The notes under the pieces: model-generated
Databases searched by the model: none
Told to the model about the DNA's origin: nothing
What the model saw: only the letters and a program-made list of their open reading frames with translations
Translations under genes and position numbers: made by a program
Shown: positions 26,715 to 44,122 of the stretch, piece after piece
Position numbering within the stretch: position 1 is the first letter of the stretch
Layout: the number at the start of each line of letters is the position of its first letter
DNA from: Owenia fusiformis
Lineage: Eukaryota; Annelida; Polychaeta; Sabellida; Oweniidae
Direction: 5' to 3'
DNA: 64,000 bases
Assembly: GCA_903813345.2 (NCBI GenBank)
Contig: CAIIXF020000010.1
Coordinates: 7,181,169-7,245,168, forward strand

Positions 26715-26930
26715 CTAAGACATCACACATTTTTAGCCAGAGAGTGGTAAAACAATGGAATTGTATACCAGAATGGGTAGTAAATGCCCACTAGTGTAAA
26801 TCAGTTCAAAAACAAATTGGACTCCCACTGGTACAATCACCCAATGAAATATGACCTTAAGTATTGATCGGTTAAACAGGCATTTAAACAGACTTTTTTT
26901 TAATTCGCTCACAGTTATTATCACACGACA
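26715..26930 (+). pseudogene. LINE reverse-transcriptase C-terminal remnant
   Basis: One plus-strand frame reads RVVKQWNCIPEWVVNAH, then a stop, and on through KSVQKQIGLPL. This matches the typical CR1/jockey-type C-terminus pattern (R-V-x-x-W-N-x-x-P-x-x-V-V-x-A ... F-K-x-x-L). It is short and stop-interrupted, hence dead. The upstream part of the element was not identified. Confidence 0.5.
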
Positions 26931-27092
26931 CCCCTAACACAAAATCCTGGATCCACCCCTGCTGACATGTCAATGAATGTAAAATTAGTCAGTGACATTT
27001 TCCAGCATATACGATTCTAAGAAGTTCAAAATCCCCAAACCATAACAAATGCCCATAACAAATCATAAACATTCATGTCCATATTACTGGCG

Positions 27093-27954
27093 GTGCCTTC
27101 CAATTTCGCCCCTTCCCACTTTGCCCCTTCCCATTTCGCCCCTCATTTATTCCCATTTGGCCCCTTCCCATTTTGCCCCTACCCATTTCGCCCCTTCCCA
27201 TTTTGCCCCTTTCCCAAATTGCCCCTTTCCCATTTCGCCCCTCTTCCATTTCGCCCCCGTCCCAATATGCCCCCTTCCCATTTCGTCCCTCATTCCCCCT
27301 TCACCCCTTCCCATTTCGCCCCTTCCCAATTGGCCTCTTCCCATTTTGCCCCTTCCCATTTCGCCCCTCATTTATTCCCATTTCACCCCTTCCCAATTGG
27401 CCCCTTTCCCATTTCGCCCCTCGTTCATTCCCATTTCGCCCCTTCCCATTTCGCCCCTCATTTATTAAAAAGTAAAATACCTAGATACTGACCTTTGACC
27501 TTGGAATGACCTTGACCTTAGTTCACTTAATCATGGGTCACAGAGGTTCACAACAGCCCCAACGACCTTAAATCAGGCAAAGGGGCAAAATGACAAAGGG
27601 ATGAAATGGGAAAGGGGCCAATTGGGAAGGGGTGAAATGGGAAGGGGCCCATTGGGAAGGAGCGAAATGGGAATAAATGAGGGGCGAAATGGGAAGGGGC
27701 GAGATGGGAAGGGGCGAAATGGGAAGGGGTGAAATGGAGAAGGGGTGACATGGGAAGGGGCGAAATGGGAAGGGGCGAAATGGGAAGGGACGATAAGAGA
27801 AAGGGGCGATATGGGAAGGGGACAACATGGGAAAGGGGTGAAACGGCAAAGGGGCAAAATGGGAAAGGGGCCAATTGGGAAGGAGTGAAATGGGAATAAA
27901 TGAGTGGCGAAATGGGAAGGGGCGAAATGGGAAGTGGTGAAATGGGAATAAACC
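27093..27954. repeat. 862-bp foldback minisatellite (15-bp unit in inverted arms)
   Basis: The left arm (about 27105-27465) is an array of a unit close to CCCCTTCCCATTTCG. The right arm (about 27590-27950) is the same array inverted (CGAAATGGGAAGGGG). The unit is 15 bases, a multiple of three, so long open frames of Pro/Phe/Ser/Leu repeats appear on both strands; these are not genes. The ~120-bp spacer contains clustered TGACCT half sites. A direct repeat attactggcg occurs at both borders (27083-27092 and 27955-27964), consistent with a 10-bp target duplication. It lies about 420 bp upstream of the eEF2 copy A start codon. Confidence 0.85.
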
Positions 27955-28271
27955 ATTACTGGCGACCATCCCCCCTTTGGGTGAACTTAGAAAAAATCTC
28001 AAATTTTCAACGTTTGGAACCCAAGTTTTTTTTGCCAAATTTCAAATATGACCCCCCCCCAACCCCCCTTGCTAGCAACTGGATCCGCCAATGCATTTGA
28101 TAAATCCCAGGATAAATCACTCGGCCAGGGCGCAGCTCATCCACTGAACCAAACGCCACTTCCCGCTGAAATCACCGGGTATTGATCTTTCCCTTGGGCT
28201 TACAAGACATGACTGTTGTGACTTTCACTTTCGTATTGTGAGATTGACAGGTGCTTGTGTTTGCCTCGTTT

Positions 28272-28309
28272 CCAATTCAACATCACGTGACATAATCTCG
28301 TCCTCTTTA
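28272..28309 (+). promoter_or_regulatory. putative proximal promoter of eEF2 copy A
   Basis: A CCAAT box (28272-28276) and a CACGTG E-box in the context catCACGTGac (28284-28289) lie about 90-105 bp upstream of the start codon. They are followed by a pyrimidine stretch, tcctcttt (28301-28308), which could be a TOP-like transcription start as in other translation-factor genes. No TATA box is evident. Copy B has the same CCAAT then CACGTG order. Confidence 0.45.
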
Positions 28310-28376
28310 TTCGGGTCCGCCATTGCGACAACTCATGTAAATTTGTGTTGTCAGTAAGAGACTCAAAAAATCCAAG

Positions 28377-36344
<7,968 letters not shown>

Positions 36345-36669
36345 AGGATTGATGAACTTGGATCAGTAAATTATTGAATTGTGATGTTGAAACCTGGATC
36401 TACTCAGAGGTGTCGGATTTACCTGAAGAAGTTAACCATCTTGTGCAAAAAAAATATATTATAAATATGGATAGATGTAATATTCAATATGCATGTGTAC
36501 TAGTTGTGCTCATTGCATTTTAAGACTTTTTAATGGACTTGATGGAGAAATACTGTACTATTTATATTGGGAGATACCTAATTGCCAAAGGCTTTGCCAA
36601 AGGATACTTAGTGCAACAGTCACACTTGTGTCATATTTCTCCTGTTACATCATTAATTAATAATGAAAG

Positions 36670-36675
36670 AATAAA
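36670..36675 (+). terminator. polyadenylation signal of eEF2 copy A
   Basis: AATAAA lies 326 bases after the TAA stop, in an A-rich context followed by a T/G-containing stretch (gtgttaatatgg). It is the first perfect hexamer after the stop that was noticed. The cleavage site is not determined. Confidence 0.5.
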
Positions 36676-37164
36676 AAAATGTGTAAAAAACATTGACTGT
36701 TCTGCTAGTGTTAATATGGAAACCTAAAAACAAAGGTCAAGTCGTGGAATGAGTCTGCCCAAGTATTGACTACAAAATGTCAAAAATTGTAATGTCTGAA
36801 AGAACTCAATCTCACATATTATTAAACCTGAACATCTTTTTCGAGAGCCCAAATACAGTATACCTGTATATCTGAGCACCTTGCTAATCCGAACACCTTC
36901 TAATTTGAACACTTTTTTCGGTCCCATTTTTTTTTTAAAAAACTTAAAATCTGAACACCTAATTTGAACAGTGAACAATCAGATTTGAAAAAGTGACCGG
37001 TCTAATCTGAACATTTTTATCAGAATTCAAATGTCTGTACATTTCAACTAAAGCCACATATTGAGTCCATGTTAAAGTTGTTATTTATCTTTACATATAC
37101 AATGTAATCAAAGAACCAATATTGTCCTAACTAATTTAGTCTCGGTGACATCCCTTTGTGGAAA

Positions 37165-37365
37165 ACAACAGGATGTTTTGGAAAGGTGTGAATACGGGGG
37201 TTAATTGGTTTATCCTATTAGAAAAGAACTGAATGTTTTATGTTTGGATTAAGAGAAAGGTGTGAATCAAGAAGATAATTGATTTATCATTATTGGAAAT
37301 TACCTGGATGTTTTTTATTTGGATTAAGAGAAAGGTGAGAATCTGGGAGATAATTGGTTTATCTG
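37165..37365. repeat. tandem repeat, ~85-90-bp unit, ~2.3 copies
   Basis: 'ttggattaagagaaaggtg' and 'gataattg-tttatc' recur in order with 'gatgtttt' between them. It immediately abuts the large palindrome at 37361. Confidence 0.7.
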
Positions 37366-37518
37366 TGTGATTTTATAAAAATTCGGAAATGTTCTTCAGA
37401 TATGAGCCCCCTCTAAATATTGGGTGCGGAGGTACGTTTATGGAGCTCCTCCGCACCCAATATTTAGAGGGGGCTCATATCTGAAAAACATTCCGAATTT
37501 TTATAAAATCACACAGAT
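37361..37518. repeat. 158-bp near-perfect palindrome, ~71-bp arms
   Basis: The left arm (37361-37432) starts atctgtgtgattttataaaa and ends gggtgcggagg. It recurs inverted at 37448-37518 with one mismatch and one single-base indel. The spacer is only 15 bases. Part of the arm sequence ('ctccgcacccaatattt') recurs near 37820-37840. It is non-coding. Confidence 0.9.
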
Positions 37519-37913
37519 ACTGCCTGGCTTCTAAGATGCAAAAATAATTTGCATGGGTAGTGTACCTTGAACACCATTTTTTATGAATGCTGGGGACGCA
37601 GTATTAAAAGGATAATTTCAAAATATATAGGTCTGGGAAAGATTTAAGGCATACTGCGTCGCTATTAAATGAATTGCTCTACTATTTTCACAATTTTATT
37701 GATATTTGGTGTCAAATACACATATCTTGGTATATTTGAAGTCCCAAAACGGCTTAGTTTCAGAAATATCCCAAATTTAAATTCAAAAATGACCGTTAGC
37801 TCCGCACCCTCCGCTCATTTGCTCCGCACCCAATATTTCCCACAGGCTCTGTCTGCATAGGGTGTTTAATAAGCATAAGATTTCGTATTAGACTCGTATA
37901 CTTTTACAGTGTA

Positions 37914-38642
37914 CAGTAAAACCTGTCTAATCCGAACGCCATTGGGACCAGTTAAAAGCGTTCAGATTAGGAGGTGTTCACATTTCAAGGTTTTTGCATT
38001 CGCAATATTCCGGATTCTGAAGAAATGTGAACACATTCTCGGTTAATATTTATAGTTCTTTTGACCAGATAGCTTTATGGCATTCCAGGAAAATTTGATT
38101 ATGCTGGAAAGACCCATTATGAATGAGACCATTCAAGATTTTTTCCCAAAGTTTTGAAATCATGACTAAATTTGAGCAGTTTTGTATGAAACATCAGAAA
38201 TTTTATGAAAAGTGTTCAGATTAGACAGGTGAATTTTTCAAATATGACTGTTCACTGTTCAAATAGGATAGTTTCTAAATAGCAGAAAAATCAATGAAAT
38301 CTCGTGCTGCCATCTTTTATTCAGCTTTTAACGTAAGTCATTAGAGGTCTAATATGCAAGTCTCTTAAAATCTCACGAAAAACGAGATTTGGCGAGATTT
38401 CAAAAGCTATATGGAAACTATACTATTGGGAGGTGTTTACATTTCAAGGTTTTTTAACATGGGAGGGAAAAATGGTACCGAAAAAAATGTTCAGATTGGG
38501 AGGTGTTCGGATTAGCCAGGTGTTCAGATATACAGGTTCTACTGTATTCCAGAATTTTTGTCAAAATATAAGTTGTTTTCACCTGCCAATTTGAACGCTT
38601 TTGGCTGGTCCCATGGGTGTTCGGATTAGACAGGTTTTACTG
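37914..38642. mobile_element. 729-bp pogo/Tigger-like MITE
   Basis: The left terminus, CAGTAAAACCTGTCTAATCC..., pairs with the right terminus ...GGATTAGACAGGTTTTACTG. The inverted match runs about 38 bp with few mismatches. TA dinucleotides flank both ends (37912-37913 and 38643-38644). The interior has no transposase. Confidence 0.7.
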
Positions 38643-39040
38643 TATATCAATTTGAATCACAATTAATGAAGGATATTGACATCAAAAACAATGCATATCA
38701 AACATGCCAGAATTGAATAATTTGTACAAAAATATGAAACTTATCCTCCAAAACATTGCTTGCTTTGTTGAATGGTATTCCTTGACAAGTGAATTGGTGT
38801 TTATCTGGGGTAATGAAGGGATTATAGTCACCCAAAGCTCCTAAATATCTAGTTGATACTTCAATTTCGTTGATGGAGTTGTATATACTTCTGCCAAATT
38901 CATGCTGAGCACAGCTGTATGGCTTTGATTTTATAATCTCTATACATTACCCTGATAATGAACAGTTGGAATCAATTGAAAAAATCGATTCAAAAAGGCT
39001 GCCCAATGTGAAAACTAAGAGAAACAAGTTCTCTGACAAT

Positions 39041-40462
39041 TTTTATCGCACCCTGATATTGTAATCAGTTTGCCGGGCGGGCGGGCGTCCCGAATAATCT
39101 TGTCTACAGGTTTCCAGCCAAACCGTTTGAGGAATTCATTTGAAATTCTCAGGGATGTTTCTACCTACGAAAGTTTAGAACTGATTAGTTTTTCGGCATT
39201 CTGGGTAAATGTTAAGGCGGCCATTTTGGATTTTCCGTCCTAAAATCTTGCTGTCAAGGCTTGTCTACAGGTTTCCAGCCAAACTGTTTGAGGGATTCAT
39301 TTGAAATTTTCAGGGATGTTACCTAAGAACGTTTATTAACTGATTAGTTTTTCGGCATTCTGGGTAAATGTTTAGGCCATTTTGGATTTTCCGTCCTAAA
39401 ATCTTGTCTGTCAAGGCTTGTCTACAGGTTTCCAGCCAAACCGTTTGAGGGATTCATTTGAAATTCTCAGGGATGTTTCTACCTATGAAAGTTTAGAACT
39501 GATCTCTAAAATCTTGTCTGATAAATGTTAAAGGGTGACGCATATCGTTTAGCAAGTCGAACGCTCGTTTAATTCTGGTGTTGCTCACCGTTTAGTATAA
39601 AAGGCCCGATCCCGGAATAATACTCAAGGGTTCACAGGCTCGAGGTCGTTGTGTCAACACCTCTTACTGTTATATAGCATAAGTATATTATAGATCGTCA
39701 CACATCTATAAAAGAGTGATTTTTATTTTGATAAATCAATTCCACATTTATGGGTGACGTTTCAGGAGCGTCTATTTGTGTATAATAAGGAAAAATTGAC
39801 ATCTAAAGTTCCCCATAACGTAATAGCACACAGCTTGGCATATGAAATATCCTACAAATGAAACAAAGCAGTTCTAATACAAGGATTTATATTGGCTGTT
39901 GTACATATTCTTTGAACGCAATCACTCTATGGATAACGTTTTCAAAATCATTATAAACGGATTACTTTATCTCAAAGACAATTTCAATAAACTGGATTTT
40001 ACAGAACTCCCATTATTTCTTAAAAATGGACTGATCCAGGAGCCGCCATATTGTTTTTATACGGGAAGCTTATCGGAACCCTTTAAGGTGGCCATTTTGG
40101 ATTTTCCGTCCTAAAATCTTGTCTGTCGAGGCTTGATTAGAAATAACTAAACGGTCAATTTTTCCAATTTTCACATATTTTGTAATACATCAGTATATTT
40201 TTTACCAGGATTTTTTTCAGGAAAATCTGAATTGTAGAAAAAAAGCTGATACACTGTGAAGTAATACCTTAAAACGTGTCTCTTGAGGGTCGTTTACAGG
40301 TTTCATGGATTCATCCTAAAATTTTAGAGATGTTTCTATAGAAAGTTTAGAACTGATTAGTTTTCAGGCAGTCTGGGTAAATGTTAAGGTGGCCATTTTG
40401 AATTTTTCATCCCGAAAAGTGTATTCTGTTCAAGGGTGCAAATTCTGTTCACCCTGTGGCTT
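39041..40462 (+). repeat. satellite-bearing element, copy 1 (~162-bp unit)
   Basis: It starts 'ttttatcgcaccctgatatt', then 'gccgggcgggcgggcgtcc', then diverged units containing 'ggccattttggattttccg' and 'ggtttccagccaaaccgttt'. It ends 'gttcaagggtgcaaattctg' and 'ccctgtggctt'. The same element occurs complete and inverted at 48225-49298. Here the array is broken by the insertion at 39532-40082. Confidence 0.85.
39532..40082. mobile_element. 551-bp insertion flanked by TTAA (piggyBac-like signature)
   Basis: The insertion interrupts a satellite unit at 'aaatgttaa|ggcggcc'. TTAA is present on both sides (39528-39531 and 40083-40086), and the ends are short inverted repeats (AGGGT...ACCCT). TTAA target sites are characteristic of piggyBac-type elements. 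Inside is a TATA-like motif, gtataaaaggcc (about 39595). The 71-codon open frame starting at 39899 has no recognised motif. Confidence 0.55.
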
Positions 40463-40818
40463 GTTTTCTTTCTAACGGCCATCTTGTTTTCTCCTTCAAA
40501 TTAAACCTCAGGAAAATCGAAAAATTTAAACCTTAGAAAAACTTGTATATTTCAAAAATATGATTTTTGCAATCTTTTACGGCTCTTAGTTTTTTCTATT
40601 ATTTTTATGTTATGCATGTTGTCATTTCTGTTTTATTATGATAATGACTTTGTTAAGATACTCACTTTAAATCTCAACAGAGGGTTCATTATGCACCAAA
40701 ATGACTAATTAAAAATTTATATACTTATCTAATATTAATCAGACAGTAAGAGAAATCATATTTCACCAAAAATTAAGTGAGGGACCAAAAGGGCATCCTT
40801 TTGAATAACCTTGCCATA

Positions 40819-41107
40819 GCAAGGAGGATTGGCTCCCAGAGTTCAACATTGATATTCTGTCCCATAAATGTGTATGTCGTGATACAAAATTCGAATTAAA
40901 ACAGACGCCATTATGTTCACTTCAACATTTGAGTCTTGAATTTTGGTCTTATTCCTAACGAAATATTGATAACTCATAAGAAATGATTGAGATATTGATT
41001 CGAATCTTTTGAACTGTTTATTGTTATTATGTTGGTCATAATTTCAGAAAATAACGACATTTCGACGTTTTCATTGTTGGAAAATATGGGAGCCAATCCT
41101 CCTTGTT
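40819..41107. mobile_element. ~290-bp MITE with ~20-bp TIRs
   Basis: gcaaggaggattggctccc at the left is inverted as gggagccaatcctccttg at the right. Outward, 'gccatag' occurs beyond both ends. There is no coding content. Confidence 0.65.
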
Positions 41108-41301
41108 GCCATAGTGAGGAAGCAATTTTTTCTTGAGCCTTTTTGAGGGAAGTATGTAATTTATAAAATGTATTCAACCAATTTAAAAATGTTTTATTTT
41201 ACGAACACTATTTCACTCTGGACAAGTCACCATCATCTATTTCACTAAGACCGAGTCACCATGAATAAGATAAATACTAGTCAGTGAAGATAAATACTAG
41301 T

Positions 41302-41510
41302 CAGTGATCTCCCCAGGATTTTTTTACTCAGGTGGGTGCAAAATTCTCATTTTCACAGTTCAGACCAAAATTGGGTCAAAATATGCCAATTTTGCCTGAT
41401 TTTTCTCATTTTCAAGTGGGTGCAAATGGATTTTCAGGTGGGTGCAAGCATATTTTCAAAGTCTCAGCTGGGTGCTGTGCCCACTTTCTTAAATACTGGG
41501 GAGATAACTG
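41302..41510 (+). mobile_element. 209-bp MITE, CAGTGATCTCCCCAG family
   Basis: This is the best plus-oriented family member. The left end CAGTGATCTCCCCAG pairs with the right end CTGGGGAGATAACTG (one mismatch). The interior has three 'ggtgggtgcaa' type blocks. No clear target duplication is visible. Confidence 0.8.
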
Positions 41511-41632
41511 GAAGTGTTTCAAAGTTTCAACAATATTTTTAAAAACACTGCTTAAATATTGAAACCAAGTTCAAGAGGCATAGAGATCGGAGTATATGAG
41601 ATTATGAGAGTATATGGGAGGTTTTTTATATA

Positions 41633-42430
41633 CAGGGTGCTCCAAAAAATGGGACACTCGTATTCAAAAATAAATATTGGTTTTCTTGATGAAAACATGT
41701 CATATTATATACCAGTGGATAGGGAATTTACTTATCTTTAATTTGGTTTATCATAAATTCAAATTTATTATAATATCTGTCAACCAGCGTCCATAATACA
41801 AATGACGTCATTTTCGTTTCAAAACTAGTTCCCCATAACTCGCAAAAAAGTTTTTTGTCAACTTTATATGTATCATTTATTCTATTGCTTGGAGCCCCAT
41901 CTTGTTGGAAGATGTAATGATTCGAAAATGAGCTCATTTCAGGATGGTCCAAAAATAACATAATTGGATCATCCAATGTCAGTGTTTGTGACTACCACGT
42001 ATTAGGAGAACTAACAGAATTGGTTTACCATGAACCCCTTGTATCTATCCAGTCCCTTATTATGGATAGCATTGTTGAAAAGTGGAATTCATTTCTCAAC
42101 AGCAAATCGATGATGATGTTGACCAGTAAATGTCAAAATTGAGGGCTATAATTGATCAAATTGGTGGACATATTGAACGTCTGTTTATGTAAATAAAGTT
42201 GACAAAAACTTGGTTTTTGCAAGTTTTGAGAAACCCGTTTCGAAACGAAAATGACATCATTTATATTATAGGCGCTGGTTGACGGACAATATAGTAAATT
42301 TGAACTTATCATATACCAAATTAAAGATAAGTAAATTCCCTATCCACTGGTAGATAATATGACATGTTTTCATCAAGAAAATCAATATCTGTTTTTGAAA
42401 TCCGAGTGTCCCATTTTTTGGTCCACCCTG
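41633..42430. mobile_element. 798-bp mariner-like element with ~235-bp TIRs and scrambled transposase
   Basis: TA flanks both sides. The ends are cagggtgctccaaaaaatgg and its inverse, ...ccattttttggtccaccctg, and the inverted match continues for about 235 bp (41633-41867, 42194-42430). The minus strand at 41976-41868 encodes FQQDGAPSN, the catalytic-region motif of Tc1/mariner transposases. The plus strand at 42130-42192 encodes a typical transposase C-terminus (RAIIDQIGGHIERL). The two fragments face opposite ways, so the interior has been rearranged and no active enzyme remains. Confidence 0.8.
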
Positions 42431-42431
42431 T

Positions 42432-42505
42432 AGGGTATATCCTAAGTGAAATACAAGATTTCTACCCGAGGGTAGATGTATTGTATTTCCTGAGGTTTAT
42501 ACCCT
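42432..42505. repeat. 74-bp imperfect palindrome next to the mariner-like element
   Basis: agggtatatcct...gaaatacaagatttctaccc, a gag centre, then the inverse ggtaga..gtatttcc...tataccct. It directly follows the right TA of the preceding element. Confidence 0.7.
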
Positions 42506-42779
42506 GTATTTAAAACCGAGCATTAAATAACTGATTTAACCTATACTTAGTAGATAATGAGGATTAAAAAGTGCGCTGAACGAAATTCCTGGGGATCGCT
42601 ATGGGATAAATGGCCATCTGTCTCAATAAGAAGTACGGTTGAGATTGTTTTCAATCTAAGATATAGGCGAATCCCTAACGCTACAACGGATATTTGTTTT
42701 TTCAAGTTACTCTTCATCCAGAAAGAAAGTAAGCAAATGAACATTTATATATTTTTCAAACTGAACTTTGTTCTTAAAA

Positions 42780-44122
42780 TCAATCAAATAAATAAATTGT
42801 CAATAAACTATTCTAAAACAAAATTTATCTTGTTCAATAAACAGAAACCACAAATCTTTAGAGATGTTAAAATTGATATGTCCGGGAAACAAATTGAAAG
42901 AGTAAGATCTATCAACTTTTTAGGTGTCATTGTTGATGAACATATTACCTGGAAAGAACATATTAAACATATAGAAGCAAAAATATCCAGAACAATTGGT
43001 CTCTTATACAGGGTGGGCCAAAAAAACGCCACTTTTTTTCAAAATGCTATAACTTTTTAATTTTTGATATTAAATCATAATTTGCATACCAAATGAATCA
43101 TGAATTATACACTTTTACTTGAATAAAATATGTCACTAGCGTCTCACTAAAACATGTGGTGTGCCATGAGAAATAAGCATAATTTGCAAAATGTTCCTGA
43201 ACTGATACGGCCTGATGATCGCCAAGCTAATAGCCCTGATGCAAACCCCAGTGAGTATAGGGTATGGGAAGTTCTCCAGGAGATTGTATGAAGGCACCCA
43301 ATCTAGAAAATTGCTCAACTAAAGCTGGCAATTAAGACAGGTTGTAAAAAACTTAGCTAACATTTCATTGATACTGCAATATCAGCAAGGCGACTTAAAC
43401 TAAAATTTATCATCAATTAGGGTGGTGGACCAATTGAACTCCCCTTTTAGATCAAACATAATCCAAGTTGAAGGACTTGTTACATTATATTATTACTAAG
43501 AACTCTTGGCGCTATATAACTGCAAAATTTGGGGTATGTAGGTCGGAAAATAAAAAAGTTGTAGTGTCTTGAAAAAAAGTGGCGTTTTTTGGCCCACCCT
43601 GTATAAGATTCGCCACCTATTGAATAAAACAAGTCTTTTGGCAATCTATAATTCCCTGGTATACTCACATATATATTACTGTAATTTAATTTGGGGTGGC
43701 CATAGCAATGCTCATACAAATGAGCTGCATTCCCTACTTCTATTTCAAAAGAGATTTCTTCGAACATTAGACAACCAGCCAAGAATGGCACATTCAACAC
43801 CCCTCTTTAAGAAGTACAACATTTTACCTGTAAACCAGGTGTATGAATTTAATGTTTCAAATTTTATATTTTGTTGTATTTACCAGGAACCTGTTTATTC
43901 AAAACTATATAATGATTATTTTAATCAAAATGAATATTTTCACAATTATCCTACCAGAAGAAGTCATGATTTACATGCTAGGGCTTACAAAACAAAAAAA
44001 GGGTTATATTCAATCAAAGTACAGGGTCCACGAATCTGGAATTCTATCTCAGATCATGTCAGATTTTTGCCTTCTTTACTTCAATTTAAAATGACTAGAA
44101 AGAAAAACTTAAAGACATGTTA
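42780..44122 (+). pseudogene. LINE reverse-transcriptase fragment (CR1/jockey group), split by a mariner-like insertion
   Basis: The plus-strand frame before the insertion contains KLSINYSKTKFILFN and RSINFLGVIVDEHITWKEHI, then KISRTIGLLY. It resumes after 43603 with LAIYNSLVYSHIYYCNLIWG, LLLFQKRFLRTL, STPLFKKYNILPV and GPRIWNSI, and ends at 44122. These are the thumb/C-terminal motifs of non-LTR retrotransposon reverse transcriptases. The catalytic domain is missing, so this is a 5'-truncated copy. Without the insertion and one TA, the frame reads straight through the junction. Confidence 0.85.
43009..43601 (+). mobile_element. 593-bp mariner/Tc1-like element nested in the LINE fragment
   Basis: The termini are cagggtgggccaaaaaaacg and the inverse ...cgttttttggcccaccctg, with TA target duplications (43007-43008, 43602-43603). 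The interior is a decayed transposase C-terminus. The plus frame from 43217 reads NSPDANPSEYRVWEVLQEIV, which fits the SPDLNPxEY-W motif carrying the last catalytic acidic region, and is followed by stops. The N-terminal part is deleted. Confidence 0.85.

Larger units (their letters stand above)
36856..38544. mobile_element. pogo/Tigger-like element with TA-flanked TIRs (non-autonomous)
   Basis: The left end, TA-CAGTATACCTGTATATCTG followed by agcacc...gctaatccgaacacc, is matched by the inverted right end, gttcggattagccagg...atatacagg...ctactg-TA at 38544. TA duplications and CAGT ends fit the pogo branch of Tc1/mariner. The region also contains the tandem repeat and palindrome listed next and no transposase. 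Its right end overlaps the element 37914-38642, so it may be a composite of related MITEs. Confidence 0.55.

Noticed and set aside
27049-28038. Several overlapping open frames of 100-156 codons on both strands, rich in Pro, Phe, Ser and Leu
   Set aside because: They come from the 15-bp minisatellite, whose unit length is a multiple of three, so every frame stays open. There is no start context, splice support or domain.
28080-28190. tRNA gene or SINE upstream of eEF2 A (minus-strand TGGTTCAGTGG fits an A box)
   Set aside because: No B box at the right distance and no cloverleaf could be drawn. Chance similarity or a very old fragment is likelier.
39526-39900. Solo LTR (TATA box, TG...CA-like limits)
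   Set aside because: The exact TTAA duplication and the inverted AGGGT/ACCCT ends fit a DNA transposon better. No polypurine tract or second LTR was seen.
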